64,000 bases of DNA from positions 96,997-160,996 of the forward strand of contig VWND01000038.1 in the NCBI GenBank assembly GCA_009599575.1, given 5' to 3'. Below, in pieces: positions 60,495 through 64,000 of this stretch. The stretch's first letter is position 1, and every line of letters begins with the position of its first letter. The notes beneath the pieces are model-generated. The model worked only from the letters and a program-made list of their open reading frames with translations. It was not told the DNA's origin and ran no database searches. Made by a program: the position numbers and the translations under genes. Origin of the DNA: Blumeriella jaapii (Eukaryota; Ascomycota; Leotiomycetes; Helotiales; Drepanopezizaceae).

Positions 60495-61954
60495 TCGGTT
60501 GTTTTTAGACTTTTTCAAAAGGTTTTTCTTTTTTAAAAATATAATCGTTTTAATCGGAGTCGTCGTCGAAATCGCTAAAATCGGAATCGCTGTTTGATTC
60601 AAAATCCAAAAAATAAATTTGCTGGTTTTTTTTGTAAAATCGCTTTAACCGATTGGCGGCGAACGTTTTTTTTAGTTTTATTTTATCGAGTTTCGTAAGT
60701 TTGTAATAATTTTTATTCAATTCGGCTTCGTATATTTCGTAGGATTCGAGCTATTTATAATTAAATTTAATATCGGCCGATTTATCGATAACGCGCTAAA
60801 CGTCGTAAATTAAAATCAGATTTTTCTTTTTGATTAGCGTTTTTTTTAAAACCTTGGTTTTATTTTAAATTTTTTTAACTGCTTTTTTACATTTTTTCTT
60901 TTTTAAAATTATTTTTTTTATATTTATATCGCGGTAATTTAATTATTTAGATTTTATTATTAATAGGTTTGCTTTCGTTTTTATTTTAATTACGTTATAA
61001 AGCTTTTATATAAGCCATTTTGTTTTTAAAGGCAATCGAGCGTTTTTGCCGTATTAAATAAAAAATAGGGTTATTTTAATAGAGGCGTATATATATATGC
61101 GTATAGCAAAAAGTATTTTCGAAAATTTCCGCGATCAACGTTTATAGCTTTTTCGAATAGCTTTTGAAAAATCGTCGAAAATATTTTTATAACTTTGTTT
61201 AACGGATCCGTTGCTTTTCGAATTATAGGCTGAGATTTAAATGCGCTAAATCCCGTATTTTTTTGTAAAAGTTTCGACAACGCCTTTGTTTTCGGATTTA
61301 TTATTAACGTTTAATTTGTTAAATAAACCGTATCGATATATAACGTTTTTTTAAAAAAAGATTGTTATAACGTCGAAAATAGCGTTTCGAAAAAGTCGTT
61401 TTTCAGGCCATTCAAATAAATCGTTAATAGCGAATACAAAATATATATAATCGCGATCGGTAATCGGTACGCGTATAACGTCGAAATTAATTTTTTTTTA
61501 AATTTCAAAAAATTACGTCGGATATAATAAGTTTTTTTTTCGGCCAGGCTTTCGTTTTTAGCAAAAAATACAGCTTTTAACGAAAGCTTTGCAATTTTCG
61601 AAATATTTTTTTTATTAAAAATCGTTTTTGATTCGGTAATAAATGGCTTTAGCTTTTTTATAAAACATTTTTTTATAAGTTTTTTTTATAATTTGAAATT
61701 TATCGGCTTTGTTATTTATTATTAAGCGTTTTTAATATATATTGTTTTTTATTTTATACAGCTTTTTGTCGGCTAAAATATAATCGAAAGCTTGGTTTTT
61801 AAATAATTTAAATTAATAATTTAATACGTTAAATGGTTTAAATAAAATAATTAAATAATATACGATTAAATAAAAGTTTTCGGTTTCGTAATTATCGATT
61901 AAAAGTTTATTTTCGTCGTTAATCGGTTTATTCCGATCGTTTTCGATTAAATTT

Positions 61955-62050
61955 ATTCGCGGTGCCAGCCGAAATAATAACGCGAATGCTTTTTCGGCCC
62001 GAAAATTAATGTTTTTTATTCGCGGTGCCAATCGAAATAGCAACGTAAAT
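61955..62050 (-). repeat. 33-bp palindromic modules, sites 3 and 2, copy E
   Basis: 61955-61987 (arms intact) and 62018-62050 (one arm CGTAAAT), 63-bp spacing. Confidence 0.85.
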
Positions 62051-63962
62051 AGTTTTGGCTTTATAAAATTTAAAGCGCAGATAGCAAAATATCCGATTTC
62101 GTTAGCAATTTATTCGTTAATATTTTGTTCGCTTTATTTAGCGAAATTAAACGAATAAAAACGTTTTCGTTTCGAAAAGCCGTTCGCCGCTATATTAATT
62201 ATTTTTTTAATATATTTGATTTCGAAGTTTATAAATCGCATTTAAGCTATTTAATTAATAACGAATGCTTTTGGCAGATTATTAGCTTTTTTATTTAATT
62301 AATCGATAAAAACTTTTGCGTTTGTTTTCAAAATAAAATATACGTCGTACAATTCGTTTTTTATTTTTTTTATAATTTTAAAAACGCTTTGATATTTTCG
62401 TTTGATAATATCGTAGCGTGCTTTAACGAAAGATTATAAGCCGCTTTCGAATCGTGAAAAATGCCGTTTTTTGTTTTCGTCGATTTATTATAATACAGCT
62501 TTTTAATCGAAAATGCTAGCGTCGATAATTAAAATAATTTTTTTTGCGTCTGGGCTGTAATCGATCCGCATAAGCGAAAAGGCCGATAAAAAATCGTTTT
62601 TAAAAACTTTTATAATTTTGCTCTGTTTTTTTTTTTAAACGAAATCGATTTTTTTTTTTATCGTAACGTAAATAAATATAGTTTTTTAAAAAAAGTTTTT
62701 AATTTAATTACGGTAATAAATTATAACGCTAATAAAAGCTTTGGCTTCGGTGATGTTTTTATACTTTTTTTATTCGTAAATTTTTTTAATTTTTTTTCGT
62801 TAAGGGTGGCGGCTAGTATTATTAATTATATAACCGACGATATTTATTTCGGGCATACAAAATTTTGATCGAAGATTAATAATAGCTTTGGCTTTTTCGA
62901 AGCAGATTATAATTTTGTCGATGTTTTGAATATATTTTATTATATAGCGTCGAATTTCAGAAAGGATTTTTTTATTATTATAATATAATCTGGGGCCTTT
63001 TATTTTAACGTCGTTAACGTATAGAAGGGCGATATCGGAAATGCAAATTATAAGGATTTTATATACGATTTTTACGAATTAAACGATTAAATTAATAGTT
63101 TTATAAATACTTTCGTTATGCGTAATAAACCGATTGGAATTTAAATTGCCGTTATATTTCGAAATCGTAGATTAAATATTAAATGGTCGTAGCCGGAAAA
63201 CAGATCGAGCAAAAAAGCGATCGTTAGTTTTGCGAATTCGTTTAAAAATTAATCGACGTTAAATAGCATATTAGCGTTTCGTATCGTTATTTTATTTATT
63301 TCGACGATTGCGGTAATAAATTTGTAAATGCTTTTTTTTTTTTCGCAACGATAAATTATTTGTTTTTATATGGGCCGTGGCAGAAATCGAAGATTTTTTG
63401 CTTAATTCGTTTTTTTAGTATTTCGATTATTTTATTTTAAAAGATTTTAAAAACTGAAAAAAAAAATTTTTGCTAGGTTTTGTAAAACACGGTTTTAATA
63501 TCGATATAAAGCGTAACGTTAAAACTGAATTGGCTTATTTCGGTAAAATCGAAAGCTATAGCTTTTTTTCGGTTACGTAAAACTTCGTATAAAACTTTTT
63601 TTTTTTTTGGCAGAAATTGGATTCCGATTGCTAGATTATTAAATCGTTTTTTTGTAAATCGGCTATTAAATAATAAGCTGGAAAATCGGCCGGTAATAAA
63701 TCCTTCGAATTCGCCGGTAATTGGTTAAGATGGTTTTATTGCTTTATTTTTTTCAAACCAATCGTTTATTTTTCCGGGAATATTTTTATCGGATTCGCTA
63801 AAATTTACGAATCGTATTTTATTAGTTTTACGCTTGTAAAAAGTGTTAATATTAATATAAAAAAATAGAATGTATAAATCGGGTTTGTTTAATACGAAAA
63901 CGAAATTTTCGGAGTTTTTATTTTCGAATTAATAGCCAAAAATATTAATATTAATTAATTTT

Positions 63963-63995
63963 ATTCGCGGTGCTATTTCGATTGGTAACGCGAAT
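63963..63995 (-). repeat. 33-bp palindromic module, site 1, copy E
   Basis: Both arms intact, five bases from the window edge. Confidence 0.78.
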
Positions 63996-64000
63996 GCTTT

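Larger units (their letters stand above)
57943..64000 (-). mobile_element. Fam1 copy E, right part, running off the window
   Basis: Starts with ACAA (right duplication of D), then ORFX N-terminal half, intercistronic gap and pol on the minus strand. The window ends at the module that separates protease from RT; gag and the 5' LTR lie beyond. Confidence 0.9.
60495..64000 (-). pseudogene. RT/RNase H/integrase (pol) remnant, copy E, partial
   Basis: GPY/F tail near 60610-60740, integrase core 60850-61560, RNase H about 62130-62600, RT about 62900-63560. RT active site (plus 63010-63021) reads Y-V-N-D. The integrase antisense 61071-61280 and linker 61813-62043 stretches are open by chance or remnant. 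The N-terminal end of pol coincides with the window edge. Confidence 0.86.

Noticed and set aside
1..64000. Mitochondrial or bacterial DNA because of the AT content
   Set aside because: In-frame stops align with Trp/Gln positions and both strands show C-to-T change between copies; the elements are nuclear fungal Gypsy types, and no mitochondrial, rRNA or tRNA genes are present.

Overview
The window is a dense nest of decayed LTR retrotransposons in a very AT-rich stretch of what looks like a filamentous ascomycete (Pezizomycotina) nuclear genome. The evidence is fungal-type Gypsy/Metaviridae pol sequence, and coding frames broken by TAA/TAG where the family has Trp or Gln, with Gly to Glu/Lys/Arg, Asp to Asn and His/Cys to Tyr changes. 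These are C-to-T changes on both strands, the signature of repeat-induced point mutation (RIP). I see no intact host gene, tRNA, rRNA or CRISPR array.

One family (Fam1) dominates. A complete copy is about 11.29 kb with 267-bp LTRs (TG...CA, beginning TGTAAAACGG and ending CTACTTTTACA), a purine tract AAAACAGGA at the 3' LTR and 4-bp target duplications. Its order is leader with a small ORF, gag plus aspartic protease, RT/RNase H/integrase with a GPY/F-like tail, a T-rich intercistronic stretch, then a third ORF of roughly 1,080 codons (ORFX) that I cannot assign to a family. Copies: A (1-10458 +, 5' LTR outside the window), B (10459-21754 +, complete, inside A's 3' LTR), F (21770-23108 +, 3' end of the copy A entered), G (28213-28815 -, fragment), C (28816-40103 -, complete), E (45039-46652 and 57943-64000 -, runs off the right edge) and D (46653-57942 +, complete, inside E's ORFX).

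Two other Gypsy families are present: Fam2 (24986 to about 27830, minus strand; gag with two zinc knuckles plus RT, cut off after the YLDD motif) and Fam3 (40108-45034, plus strand; protease, RT, RNase H, integrase and chromodomain). Fam3 is broken by a 219-bp TG...CA insertion with a perfect 7-bp duplication. A less mutated island (23109-24985) holds strong hairpins and a GC-rich minisatellite but no recognisable gene.

The most unusual structure is a 33-bp palindromic module (arms ATTCGCG and CGCGAAT). It occurs four times in every Fam1 copy that spans the sites: once before RT, twice between RNase H and integrase at 63-bp spacing, and once in ORFX. All four are in the same orientation and read in the same frame as peptides resembling FALLFRLAPR. 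A fifth site lies in the unrelated Fam3 element in the opposite orientation. It resembles an in-frame palindromic protein-coding insert. Insertion order from nesting: F before A before B; Fam3 before E before D.
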